Part shown: positions 7,772 through 15,784 of the stretch, one piece after another | Position numbering within the stretch: the first letter of the stretch is position 1 | How the letters are laid out: every line of letters starts with the position of its first letter | Assembly: GCA_022821725.1 (NCBI GenBank) | Contig: JAJEDB010000025.1 | Span: forward strand, 1 to 37,520 | Length of the DNA: 37,520 nucleotides | From: Candidatus Poribacteria bacterium | GTDB lineage: Bacteria > Poribacteria > WGA-4E > WGA-3G | Direction of reading: 5' to 3' | Program-made: the position numbers and the translations under genes | Notes under the pieces: model-generated | Told to the model about the DNA's origin: nothing | The model's input: the letters and a program-made list of their open reading frames with translations, nothing else | Databases searched by the model: none

Positions 7772-8654
7772 CAAGCCAATTTTTGACGAATACGCCCGTC
7801 AAACTGACACGCGTCTTTCCAACTATGCCTTCGCACCACTCTACGTGTGGAAAGAGCATTTCCAGTTTTATTGGACATTGATCGCGGAACACCTATGTAT
7901 CTTCGCGGAACAGGGTGAAGACTATTTTATGCCGATCCTACCGATGCCGTGCAATCCTAAAAATCGCACGTCCCGAAATGTTATCCGCACGGCATATCAA
8001 TTTATGTTAGAATCAAATCGGAATCCACACATCGCCCGAATCGAAAATGTTCCACACGCGCTGCTCACTTTTTTTGAAAAGGATGGATTCCGTGCCACCT
8101 TGAAGGAGACCGAATACCTTTATGAGACAGAGGCACTCAGCAAGTTGCGCGGCAATCGCTTTAAGAGTAAGCGGAACGCCTATAACGCTTTTATGGATCG
8201 GTATCCGTCGGCAGAATTTAGCCCCTACTGCACCACCGACAGCGACGCGTGTTTCACACGCTATGACGTGTGGCATACCGCACGCGCAATGAATTGTAAA
8301 GACGCAGTCTATTGTGCGATGCTTGAGGATTCCCGATCAGCACATCGAGTCGCAATCGCGCATGCAGACGCACTTGGACTTTTCGGCAGGATTGTCCGCG
8401 TCAATGGAGAGATTAAAGGCTATACCTTCGGCTATCCACTGAATGCGGACACATTCTGTATATTATTTGAGATTACAGACCTTGGGATAAAAGGACTCGC
8501 ACAGTTCATCTACCGCGAGTTTTGCAAGGAATTGGTGGATACTTACAGATGGATTAACGCAATGGACGCTTCAGGGTTAGAAAATCTAAAGCGTGTCAAA
8601 CGTTCTTATCATCCGGTCGAACTGCTTCCATCATACAATATTGTTTTAAAATGA
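7743..8654 (+). CDS. DUF2156 / phosphatidylglycerol-lysyltransferase C-terminal-like protein
   Basis: A 303-residue protein that looks like the GNAT-fold DUF2156 family, related to the C-terminal aminoacyl-transferase part of MprF and to FemX-type enzymes. Supporting stretches are PLYVWKEHFQFYW near the N-terminus, KLRGNRFKSKRNAYNAFMDRYPS in the middle, and the C-terminal GLKGLAQFIYREF-like helix followed by WINAMDASGLENLKRVKRSYHP (as ITDLGIKGLAQFI and WINAMDASG in the protein). No transmembrane part is present, so it is the soluble domain alone. It overlaps the YkgJ-type gene by 29 nt. Aminoacyl or acyl transfer to a lipid, peptide or protein is the likely chemistry, but donor and acceptor are unknown. 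Confidence 0.75.
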   Translation: MQLQPLTLNDKPIFDEYARQTDTRLSNYAFAPLYVWKEHFQFYWTLIAEHLCIFAEQGEDYFMPILPMPCNPKNRTSRNVIRTAYQFMLESNRNPHIARIENVPHALLTFFEKDGFRATLKETEYLYETEALSKLRGNRFKSKRNAYNAFMDRYPSAEFSPYCTTDSDACFTRYDVWHTARAMNCKDAVYCAMLEDSRSAHRVAIAHADALGLFGRIVRVNGEIKGYTFGYPLNADTFCILFEITDLGIKGLAQFIYREFCKELVDTYRWINAMDASGLENLKRVKRSYHPVELLPSYNIVLK

Positions 8655-8661
8655 GTCCAGA

Positions 8662-8756
8662 GCGCGTAGCCCGTAATGTCATGGAGGGCGGCTCTACGAG
8701 AAGAGAATCAAAGTCTGAAACCACTTGACCGAACCGCAAGGTAAAATTAAAAGATG
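8662..8756 (+). repeat. dispersed leader repeat ending at the 8754 start codon
   Basis: The head block GCGCGTAGCCCGTAATGTCA followed by TGGAGGGCG (8662-8690) resembles the block at 5905. CGTAG (8665-8669) can pair with CTACG (8694-8698) and GCCC with GGGC, giving a hairpin. The tail block CTTGACCGAACCGCAAGG (8724-8741) plus an A-rich run reaches ATG at 8754, nearly identical to the tail before 6056. The middle part differs between the two copies. Confidence 0.5.
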
Positions 8757-9467
8757 AAATCAGCACTTATTTTCCTCAACGGCTACTACGACACACGCTA
8801 TCTCGACTTTTACCGTCACGAGATCGAAACAGCGGTGGAAAACGGGTGCCCACGCATCTGTGCGGACGGCGGCATCCGTATATTCGACGAACTCAACCAG
8901 CACTCAGACACCGCCATCATGCCAGATGTCCTCATCGGAGACATGGATTCGATCCCCGAAACCGCAACCAAAGCGAAACATGTCGTTCAGGAATGGGTAG
9001 GAAAAACGGACAAAGATTACACCGACGGACAACTCGCCGTAGACTACGCCTTGGAACAGTTTAACTGTCGGCATATTGTCATCTACGGCGGTTTACCGCG
9101 TCCAGCAGCATACGAAACAGACCAGTTCCTTGGCAATCTCAAACTGATGTGTTTTGGGCATTACCGTGTGTCCGCAGGTGAACCTTACACAGCCGAAATG
9201 CGGGATCCGAGACAAACAATCCACTATGTCCTATCATCAGTGCGTTTAACCCGAAAAAACAACGGGCTGCAACGCGTCTCTCTTATCGCTGAAGCGTCCA
9301 ACGTCATCGTCGAAAAAAGCGAAAATCTACGTTGGGACTTGGCATCGCTACATATCCATCCCGATTTAACAAATGCCCTTCGCAATGAGTTCACAGCAGG
9401 CGCGGCATCGGCAATCGTTCAATTGGCTGACGGATCTGCTCCTGTCTACGTGATTCATAACTGGTAG
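8754..9467 (+). CDS. thiamine pyrophosphokinase family protein
   Basis: A 237-residue protein with the thiamine pyrophosphokinase layout, transferring pyrophosphate from ATP to thiamine to make the cofactor TPP. It shows ICADGG (35-40), the metal/ATP motif IGDMDS (61-66), TDKDYTDGQLAVDYAL (85-100), and IYGGLP, with a thiamine-binding-type C-terminal beta part ending NEFTAG. The family consensus at these places is CADGG, GDFDS and DKDxTD. The start follows the CAAGG leader repeat. The last 13 nt overlap the convergent gene at 9455. A supply of TPP fits the TPP-dependent oxidoreductase encoded at 12777-15763, but the two loci are not linked in one operon. Confidence 0.85.
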   Translation: MKSALIFLNGYYDTRYLDFYRHEIETAVENGCPRICADGGIRIFDELNQHSDTAIMPDVLIGDMDSIPETATKAKHVVQEWVGKTDKDYTDGQLAVDYALEQFNCRHIVIYGGLPRPAAYETDQFLGNLKLMCFGHYRVSAGEPYTAEMRDPRQTIHYVLSSVRLTRKNNGLQRVSLIAEASNVIVEKSENLRWDLASLHIHPDLTNALRNEFTAGAASAIVQLADGSAPVYVIHNW

Positions 9468-10420
9468 GAGAGCACCTTCTTGAGGGTTTCCGTGTCCAGA
9501 TTCGCACCGCTCATCACCATTACCACGCGTTTCCCTGCCAACGTATCCGTAAGTTTATATGCTGCCGCTATCGGAGACGCACCTGCGCCTTCCGCCAAGT
9601 TGTGCGTCCACCGCAACGCCAAACGGATGCCTTCCTCAAGTTCCGCCTCACTGAGTAGAACAATGTCGTGAATGCCCTTTTTGATGATGGACAACGGCAA
9701 TGAGAACGGCGCACGGGTCGCAATTCCATCTGCGATGGTGTCGCAAGAATCCGTCTCTACCCGTTGCCCTGTCTTCCAGGAACGGTAGATAGCGGGCGCA
9801 TTTTCCGCTTGCACACCGATGACCTTGACATCCGGGTTTATCGCTTTGGAGACTGTGATAGCACCACAGCAACCGCTCCCACCCCCGATCGGGACGATGA
9901 TTGCGTCTACGTCTGGAAGACTCTCAAAAATTTCAAGAGAATAGGTGCCGACACCGTGGAACAAGGCTGGCTCCATGCACGGATGAACGTAGTAAAGCCC
10001 GCGTTCCGCTTGAAGTGTTTCGCAGAGCGCAAGTGCTTCGTCAAAATCGGTACCGTGTTCAATGAGTTCCGCGCCAAAGGCTCGCATCGCGCTGTTTTTC
10101 TCAGGGTTATTCCCGTGCGGTACAACAACAGTCGCTTTGACACCGGACTGCGCCGCCGCATAGGCGATGGATTGTCCGTGATTCCCGCGTGTCGCCGTAA
10201 GCACGCCTTTTTCACGTTGTGCTTTTGGGAGATGGTGCATGAAATTGATGCCCCCGCGCACTTTAAAACTACCCGTTGGATGATGATTTTCGTGCTTAAT
10301 ATACGCCTGAAATCCGAGCCGCTCGGACAATTCTGGATAGTGAACCAAAGGTGTGGGTTTTAAAAATCGTGATACGACGCGCCGCGCCGCCATAATTCCC
10401 TGAAGGGTAACAGATGTCAT
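9455..10420 (-). CDS. threonine/serine dehydratase family PLP enzyme
   Basis: A 321-residue fold-type II PLP enzyme on the minus strand. K53 in PTGSFKVRGG is the Schiff-base lysine, TRGNHGQS (77-84) is the substrate loop and GGGSG (179-183) binds the cofactor phosphate. There is no C-terminal ACT regulatory domain, so it resembles catabolic threonine dehydratases or hydroxyaspartate/serine ammonia-lyases more than biosynthetic IlvA. TRGNHGQS differs from the more common SSGNHAQG. The reverse-strand start has AGGAG eight to nine bases upstream. Its 3' end overlaps the thiamine pyrophosphokinase gene by 13 nt in a convergent arrangement. The exact amino acid substrate is not decidable here. Confidence 0.87.
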   Translation of the reverse strand: MTSVTLQGIMAARRVVSRFLKPTPLVHYPELSERLGFQAYIKHENHHPTGSFKVRGGINFMHHLPKAQREKGVLTATRGNHGQSIAYAAAQSGVKATVVVPHGNNPEKNSAMRAFGAELIEHGTDFDEALALCETLQAERGLYYVHPCMEPALFHGVGTYSLEIFESLPDVDAIIVPIGGGSGCCGAITVSKAINPDVKVIGVQAENAPAIYRSWKTGQRVETDSCDTIADGIATRAPFSLPLSIIKKGIHDIVLLSEAELEEGIRLALRWTHNLAEGAGASPIAAAYKLTDTLAGKRVVMVMSGANLDTETLKKVLSYQL

Positions 10421-10488
10421 TTTTGCTCCTGATGTGTTTTAAAAAAAGTCGGGAATCGGAGCTCCTTCTTACAAGCACAAAGAGCCCC

Positions 10489-10517
10489 TTGCAAACCTAT
10501 TCAATCTATGCTAATAT
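10489..10517 (+). promoter_or_regulatory. promoter for the 10572 gene
   Basis: TTGCAA (10489-10494), 17-nt spacer, TAATAT (10512-10517), 54 nt upstream of the start codon in the divergent gap between the dehydratase and the 10572 gene. Good spacing and hexamers. Confidence 0.55.
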
Positions 10518-10571
10518 GATAACATACCTCAACGCACATTTTCAAAAGCAATGTTCAGAAAGGAAACACTT

Positions 10572-11513
10572 ATGGCACAAGAATGGCAGTCTACAGCCTT
10601 AGAAATTGACGAAACCGAGGACCTCATTGAGGTTTGCTATCAGAACGGATGGACGGATGGGCTTCCCGTCGTTCCACCCACCCCTGAACGCGTCGAACGC
10701 ATGCTCAGCGGAACAGACCGAGATCCAGATGAACTCATCGCAGCTGTCCCGCCAAAATGGGGCAGAGCCACCGTCGAAAAGGTCGCGATTAACGCCGTCA
10801 TGGCTGGATGCAAACCGGAATATTTACCGCTGCTTCTCACCGCAGTGGAGGCGATGACATCCGAACAGTTTAATCTCCACGGCATTCAAGTCACGACATC
10901 CCACGTCTCACCGGTGCTTGTTGTCAACGGACCTATCCGAAAACAGTTAGAAATTAACGATGGATTCAACCTCTTTGGGCAAGGATGGCGAGCGAACGCA
11001 ACAATCGGTCGCACGCTACGGCTCATCTGCACCAACATCGGGGGTGGATTGCCCGGTGAACTCGATCGCTCCGCATTTGGGCACGCTGGAAAATATACCT
11101 GTTGCATCGCCGAAAAAGAGGAAGAAAGTCCTTGGGATCCGTTGCATGTCGAACGCGGTTTCCAAGCGGACGATAGCACTGTTACCATCTTTGCGGGTGC
11201 CGGTCCCCAAACCGTCAACGACCACGGTAATAACACCGCAGAAGGCATCCTCAACACAATCTCGGATAACATCGCTGCCCCCGGTAACACTCCCGGTGAA
11301 ACCATCCTCGTCATTGGCGTTGAACACGCAAAGACAATCTCAGAGGACGGGTTCAACAGAGCCGACATCCGGCAGTACATCGCTGACACCACAAAGCAAT
11401 ACGCAGCAGAGGATCTGATGCTTATGGTAGCCGGTGGACCCGCAGGGAGATGGACGATTGTCGTCCCTGGATGGGGTTCACGGTCCTCTCGCTCGGTCAC
11501 ACTTGCGGTATAA
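10572..11513 (+). CDS. conserved protein with WTDGLPVVPPT motif, function unknown
   Basis: A 313-residue protein. The N-terminal box NGWTDGLPVVPPTPERVERML, the central GWRANATIGRTLRL, NIGGGLPGELD and KYTCCIAEKEEESPWDPLHVERGF mark a widespread family usually left as hypothetical. As I remember it, members are often found beside UGSC-motif (seleno)proteins of the thioredoxin-like type, but no such gene is visible here. A cysteine pair (TCCIAE) is conserved-looking. I chose ATG 10572 because AGGAAA lies six bases upstream; an in-frame ATG at 10551 would add seven residues and has no ribosome site. It has its own promoter and is probably monocistronic. No catalytic mechanism can be assigned. Confidence 0.78.
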   Translation: MAQEWQSTALEIDETEDLIEVCYQNGWTDGLPVVPPTPERVERMLSGTDRDPDELIAAVPPKWGRATVEKVAINAVMAGCKPEYLPLLLTAVEAMTSEQFNLHGIQVTTSHVSPVLVVNGPIRKQLEINDGFNLFGQGWRANATIGRTLRLICTNIGGGLPGELDRSAFGHAGKYTCCIAEKEEESPWDPLHVERGFQADDSTVTIFAGAGPQTVNDHGNNTAEGILNTISDNIAAPGNTPGETILVIGVEHAKTISEDGFNRADIRQYIADTTKQYAAEDLMLMVAGGPAGRWTIVVPGWGSRSSRSVTLAV

Positions 11514-11618
11514 ATATCTGTGGGAGAGATAGCGGAATTCGGATGCCTAAACGTTGACCGCTGATAGCCAATAGCCTACTGCCAAACAACCCGCGAGGAT
11601 AGAATGCAACCGAAGTTC

Positions 11619-11663
11619 TTCGCCGAAGATTTTTTTGCAAATCGGCGAAAAATATGGTATCCT
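11619..11663 (+). promoter_or_regulatory. promoter with inverted repeat around the -35 box
   Basis: TTGCAA (11635-11640), 17-nt spacer and TATCCT (11658-11663) form a promoter 67 nt before the CBS gene. An exact 8-bp inverted repeat, TTCGCCGA (11619-11626) and TCGGCGAA (11642-11649), brackets the -35 hexamer with a 15-nt interior. That is the layout of a repressor operator; a hairpin in an upstream transcript is the alternative. Confidence 0.55.
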
Positions 11664-11729
11664 TATATTAAGGAAGACAATAGGAAACCCAAATCTGTTT
11701 TCTGACGTTATACTAAAGGAATAGCTACG

Positions 11730-12158
11730 ATGGACACAAGAACGCTGTCTTTGCCGATCAGCACACTCAATTACAAGCAACCCACCACCGTGCAAGTCGG
11801 ATCCCCTGTTTCTGTCGTCATTGATATGATGCAAGAGGGAGGAACCGGGTGTGTTCTCGTCGTTGATGAAGATGAACAATTAATCGGAATCATCACTGAA
11901 CGGGATCTGCTCCAGCACGTCAGCGGGCAGCGCGCAGCACCCGCGGAATTTAAGGTCGAACAGGTGATGACAGCGGACCCAGAGACATTACGCGCCAGTG
12001 ACCCAATTGCCTTCGCACTCAACTTGATGCATCTCGGGCACTTCCGGCATCTCCCTCTCTGTGTTTGGGACGACCAAGGAGAGGCATACCCCATCGGAAT
12101 AATTTCAACCCGCGATATCTTAGAACATATCGCTATATTTATAGAAAATCAGGAGTAG
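11730..12158 (+). CDS. CBS-domain pair protein
   Basis: A 142-residue protein made almost wholly of two CBS domains. These are roughly residues 18-72 (VQVGSPVSVVIDMMQ, CVLVVDEDEQLIGIITERDLLQHV) and 78-138 (VMTADPETLRASDPIAFAL, GIISTRDILEHI). CBS pairs bind adenosine nucleotides or S-adenosylmethionine and act as energy or cofactor sensors for a partner. The start follows AAAGGAA. A second CBS gene begins 11 nt downstream and the ferredoxin oxidoreductase genes follow, so a regulatory link to those is plausible but inferred. Confidence 0.88.
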   Translation: MDTRTLSLPISTLNYKQPTTVQVGSPVSVVIDMMQEGGTGCVLVVDEDEQLIGIITERDLLQHVSGQRAAPAEFKVEQVMTADPETLRASDPIAFALNLMHLGHFRHLPLCVWDDQGEAYPIGIISTRDILEHIAIFIENQE

Positions 12159-12169
12159 GAGGCGTAACC

Positions 12170-12703
12170 ATGTTATATGACCTGGCAATTGATGAAGAAT
12201 TAGAGCAGATGGACGAAGATGCTGCACTGAAAGCATGGAGAGTGCCAGAGATTCAGGTTTCGCTGAAGGATTTGATGCGTCCCATCATTCAGATTGACAT
12301 CGGCGCCAGCACAAATGAGGCGATTGATCTACTCCTCGCTAACGAAATCGGCGCAGCACCTGTTGTTGAGAACAATTATCTCCGCGGAATATTTAGTGAA
12401 CGAGACGTACTCAACAAAATTCTCAATAAACAAGTTGGAGACTTGGACGACATTAACGTTACAGAATTCATGATCGCAGATCCGCAGACAGCACAGCCGG
12501 AAGATACACTCAACACCGCCCTCCTCTACATGGCACGGGGCGGCTACCGACACGTCCCTATTGTTGATACCGAAAATCGTCCGATCGGGATGGTATCCAT
12601 TCGTGACTTAATGTCCTATCTCGTCGAGGAGTTTCTCCAGGAAGTCTTAACACTACCCCCGAAACCGGTTCGAGATGCTTTTAAAGCCCGAGAGGGTGCC
12701 TAA
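12170..12703 (+). CDS. CBS-domain pair protein with N-terminal acidic tail
   Basis: A 177-residue protein. After an acidic leader (LAIDEELEQMDEDAALKAW) come two CBS domains. The first is LKDLMRPIIQIDIGASTNEAIDLLLANEIGAAPVVE with GIFSERDVLNKIL; the second is VTEFMIADPQTAQPEDTLNTAL with RHVPIVD and GMVSIRDLMSYL. The open frame runs further upstream into the preceding gene, but ATG 12170 has TAGGAGGCG just upstream and fits the domain start. It is probably co-translated with the 11730 protein, giving two unequal CBS subunits. It sits 73 nt before the oxidoreductase alpha gene. Confidence 0.88.
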   Translation: MLYDLAIDEELEQMDEDAALKAWRVPEIQVSLKDLMRPIIQIDIGASTNEAIDLLLANEIGAAPVVENNYLRGIFSERDVLNKILNKQVGDLDDINVTEFMIADPQTAQPEDTLNTALLYMARGGYRHVPIVDTENRPIGMVSIRDLMSYLVEEFLQEVLTLPPKPVRDAFKAREGA

Positions 12704-12776
12704 ATACCTCAAAATTTTTCATATTTCCTGGGTGCGGTTGCCAAACATGCACTTATCATAACAAAGGACAATTGTG

Positions 12777-14630
12777 ATGCGCAAACCAGTTGAGCAAATC
12801 GAGGAAGCGACAATCCTATTTGCTGGCGACTCCGGTGATGGGTCGCAGACCATTGGCACACAAATGACTGAAACCACTGCCCTCATTGGGAACGATGTCG
12901 CCACGCTCCCCGATTATCCCGCTGAAATCCGAGCACCCGCCGGATCGATAGCAGGGGTGTCAGGGTTCCAACTCCACTTCTCAAGCGAACAAATTCACAC
13001 CCCCGGAGACCTTTGCGATGTCCTCGTCGCGATGAACCCTGCCGCTTTAAAGGTACACCTCAATAAACTCAAACCCAACGGCATTCTGATTGTAAATACC
13101 GACAACTTCGCCCGCCGCAATTTACGCCTCGCAGGATATGAAGAGGATCCGCTCGAAGACGATAAACTCACGAAATACCAAGTTTTCCGTGTCGAATTAA
13201 CACAACTCACCCGAAAAGCACTCGAAGCGACACAATTAAGCGTCCCAGAAATCGACAGATGTAAGAACTTTTTCGCCCTCGGTATGATCCTCTGGCTCTA
13301 CAATCGTCCAATGGAATACACGATGAAGTGGATCAAGGCGAAATTCGCGAAAAGGCCCCAGTATGTAGAATCCAACATTCTCGCGCTCCGTGCCGGGAAT
13401 ACCTATTGCGAAGCGACCGAGCAGTTTGCTGTTTCCTACGATGTGAAACCTGCCGATTTTGAACCCGGGACCTATCGAAATATCGAAGGTAACATGGCAA
13501 CCGTGCTTGGACTCGTTGCGGCCTCGTATCAATCCGGTCTACCCCTCGTTTACGGCAGCTACCCGATAACACCCGCAAGTGACATTCTCCACGGACTTGC
13601 ACAATACCGAAATTTTGGTGTCGTTACGATGCAGATGGAGGATGAGATTGCCGCTGTTGGGGTCGCAATCGGTGCCGCATTTAGCGGTTCACTCGGTGTC
13701 ACCGGAAGTAGCGGGCCAGGGCTTGCGCTCAAATCGGAAGCGATTAACCTCGCGATGATTGCCGAACTCCCACTCGTGGTATGTAACATCCAACGTGCGG
13801 GTCCCTCAACAGGGATGCCGACAAAGACGGAACAGTCGGATCTTTTGCAGATGTTCTACGGGAGGAACGGCGAATCTCCGTTGCCTATTATTGCTCCCTC
13901 ACGTCCGTTCGACTGTTTTGAGACGGTTTACGAAGCTTGTCGTATCGCCGTGAAATACAGGACACCGGTGATTTTTCTCTCCGATCTTTACATCGCCATG
14001 GGGGCTGAACCGTGGAAGATTCCGCAACTCTCCGATCTCCCAGAAATTAGACCCGATTTCGCAGGGAGCGCAGATACCCGTAACGGGTTTGAACCGTATC
14101 TACGCGATCCAGAGACGCTTGCGCGCCCCTGGGCGAAACCCGGGACGGCTGGTTTAGAGCACCGCATCGGAGGTTTAGAGAAATCAGATGTGACGGGACA
14201 CGTCAGTTACGATGCCGAAAACCACCAAAGAATGGTGGAAATCCGAGCAGAAAAGGTCGCACGCATCGCCGATGCGTTACCACCAACAGAGGTGTTCGGG
14301 GCACCAGAGGGTGACATCCTGCTCCTTGGATGGGGCGGCACCTACGGCGCAATCCGAACGACAGCAGAAAACTGTGTCGCCGACGGACTTCCAATCGCAC
14401 ACGTTCATCTCCGACATCTCAATCCGTTTCCTAAAGATTTGGGCGACATTCTACAGAGATTCAAAAAGATTTTAATCCCTGAACAAAACAGTGGTCAACT
14501 CCTTCAGCTCATTCGTAGCACCTATCTTATTGATGCAATCGGTTTTAACAAGGTGCAAGGGCAACCCTTCCATGTTTTTGAGTTGGCATCGAAAATAGAC
14601 GAAATACTTGAAGAAATAGGGCGCGCTTAG
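12777..14630 (+). CDS. korA: 2-oxoacid:ferredoxin oxidoreductase, fused gamma-alpha subunit
   Basis: A 617-residue subunit of a two-subunit 2-oxoacid:ferredoxin oxidoreductase, most like the KorA (2-oxoglutarate) type. It oxidatively decarboxylates the 2-oxoacid to acyl-CoA while reducing ferredoxin. The N-terminal gamma domain starts with FAGDSGDGSQTIG (residues 15-27). The alpha domain follows from about residue 230 with YGSYPITPASDILHGL, MQMEDEIAAVGVAIGAAFSG and TGSSGPGLALKSEAINLA, the usual signatures of KorA proteins. A GTG at 12774 directly precedes the ATG at 12777; both suit the AAAGGA site, and I prefer the ATG. The beta subunit gene follows after 86 nt. The substrate could also be another 2-oxoacid. 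Confidence 0.93.
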   Translation: MRKPVEQIEEATILFAGDSGDGSQTIGTQMTETTALIGNDVATLPDYPAEIRAPAGSIAGVSGFQLHFSSEQIHTPGDLCDVLVAMNPAALKVHLNKLKPNGILIVNTDNFARRNLRLAGYEEDPLEDDKLTKYQVFRVELTQLTRKALEATQLSVPEIDRCKNFFALGMILWLYNRPMEYTMKWIKAKFAKRPQYVESNILALRAGNTYCEATEQFAVSYDVKPADFEPGTYRNIEGNMATVLGLVAASYQSGLPLVYGSYPITPASDILHGLAQYRNFGVVTMQMEDEIAAVGVAIGAAFSGSLGVTGSSGPGLALKSEAINLAMIAELPLVVCNIQRAGPSTGMPTKTEQSDLLQMFYGRNGESPLPIIAPSRPFDCFETVYEACRIAVKYRTPVIFLSDLYIAMGAEPWKIPQLSDLPEIRPDFAGSADTRNGFEPYLRDPETLARPWAKPGTAGLEHRIGGLEKSDVTGHVSYDAENHQRMVEIRAEKVARIADALPPTEVFGAPEGDILLLGWGGTYGAIRTTAENCVADGLPIAHVHLRHLNPFPKDLGDILQRFKKILIPEQNSGQLLQLIRSTYLIDAIGFNKVQGQPFHVFELASKIDEILEEIGRA

Positions 14631-14716
14631 GTCCTAACGCCCGCAATACCCGCCCCCTACTGGTTGGGTTGGAAATCCTGCCTATAGGGTTTACGAAAAA
14701 AGACGGTAAACAAACC

Positions 14717-15763
14717 ATGAGAAGAAAAAGATCCTCACGCATCCCTGCTGGAGCACCCACCCTCTCTAAAAAGGATTTTGTATCCGACCAAGATGTCCGG
14801 TGGTGCCCGGGTTGTGGTGATTACTCCATCCTCGCCCAGACACAACGTATTATGCCGGAACTCGGCATCCCTAAAGAGAACATTGTCTTTATCTCCGGCA
14901 TCGGGTGTTCAAGTCGATTTCCATATTATATGGACACCTACGGATTCCATACGATTCACGGCAGAGCGCCAACGATCGCCTCCGGTGTAAAAATGGCGAA
15001 TCCCGACCTCTCTGTATGGATTATCACAGGGGATGGTGATGCACTCTCAATCGGTGGCAACCATTTCATCCACCTGATGCGCCGCAATTTCGACGTTAAC
15101 GTTTTGCTCTTTAACAACCGTATCTACGGATTGACGAAGGGGCAATACTCACCGACATCCGAGCAAGGGAAACAGACGAAATCCACCCCTCTCGGTTCGG
15201 TAGATACCCCCTTTAATCCGATTAGTCTCGCATTGGCTTCCGGTGCTACATTCGTGGCACGCTCGCTGGATAGAGATCCAAATCACCTCCGAGCCATTAT
15301 CAAATCCGCATTTGAACACAAAGGCACTTCGTTTATCGAAATCTACCAAAATTGCAACGTGTTTAACGACGGTGCCTTCTTCCAATACACGGAAAAAGAT
15401 ACAAAGGCTGACAACACGGTGGTGCTGGAACACAATGAACCTCTCGTCTTCGGCGCCGAACGCGATAAGGGTATCCGATTGAACGGTTTCCAACCCGAAG
15501 TCGTGAAAACCACAAACGGGCAATACTCCACGGATGACCTCATCGTCCACGATCAGTATGCCGAGGACACCACCTTGGCGAATTTCCTCGCACGGATGAG
15601 CGATACGCTTGACCTGCCGGATCCCATCGGTATTTTCCGCAGTATCAGGCACCCGTGTTACGAGGACCTGATGACGAACCAGATCCGCACCGCAAAAGAG
15701 CGGATGGGCGAAGGCAACCTCGAAGCACTCCTCAACGACGGCGAAACGTGGACTGTGTCATAG
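14717..15763 (+). CDS. korB: 2-oxoacid:ferredoxin oxidoreductase, beta subunit
   Basis: A 348-residue TPP- and [4Fe-4S]-binding beta subunit, the partner of the preceding gene. C30 and C33 (RWCPGCGDY), C64 (GIGCSSRFPYY) and C213 (QNCNVFND) match the four cluster ligands of two-subunit enzymes. The TPP/Mg motif is GDGDALSIGGNH with NNRIYGLTKGQ. This GLTKGQxSPTS context is typical of KorB. I take ATG 14717; an in-frame TTG at 14669 would add 16 residues without family support. No clear ribosome site is seen, so translation may depend on coupling. It is adjacent to an M55 peptidase gene 21 nt downstream. Confidence 0.93.
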   Translation: MRRKRSSRIPAGAPTLSKKDFVSDQDVRWCPGCGDYSILAQTQRIMPELGIPKENIVFISGIGCSSRFPYYMDTYGFHTIHGRAPTIASGVKMANPDLSVWIITGDGDALSIGGNHFIHLMRRNFDVNVLLFNNRIYGLTKGQYSPTSEQGKQTKSTPLGSVDTPFNPISLALASGATFVARSLDRDPNHLRAIIKSAFEHKGTSFIEIYQNCNVFNDGAFFQYTEKDTKADNTVVLEHNEPLVFGAERDKGIRLNGFQPEVVKTTNGQYSTDDLIVHDQYAEDTTLANFLARMSDTLDLPDPIGIFRSIRHPCYEDLMTNQIRTAKERMGEGNLEALLNDGETWTVS

Positions 15764-15784
15764 TTTAATGGGATTCCAACGATC

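Noticed and set aside
9764..10363. 199-codon plus-strand open frame
   Set aside because: Antisense to the threonine-dehydratase-family gene, whose PLP motifs are intact.
10886..11500. 204-codon open frame on the minus strand
   Set aside because: Antisense to the 10572 gene, low-complexity Ser/Pro/Arg-rich product, no family resemblance.
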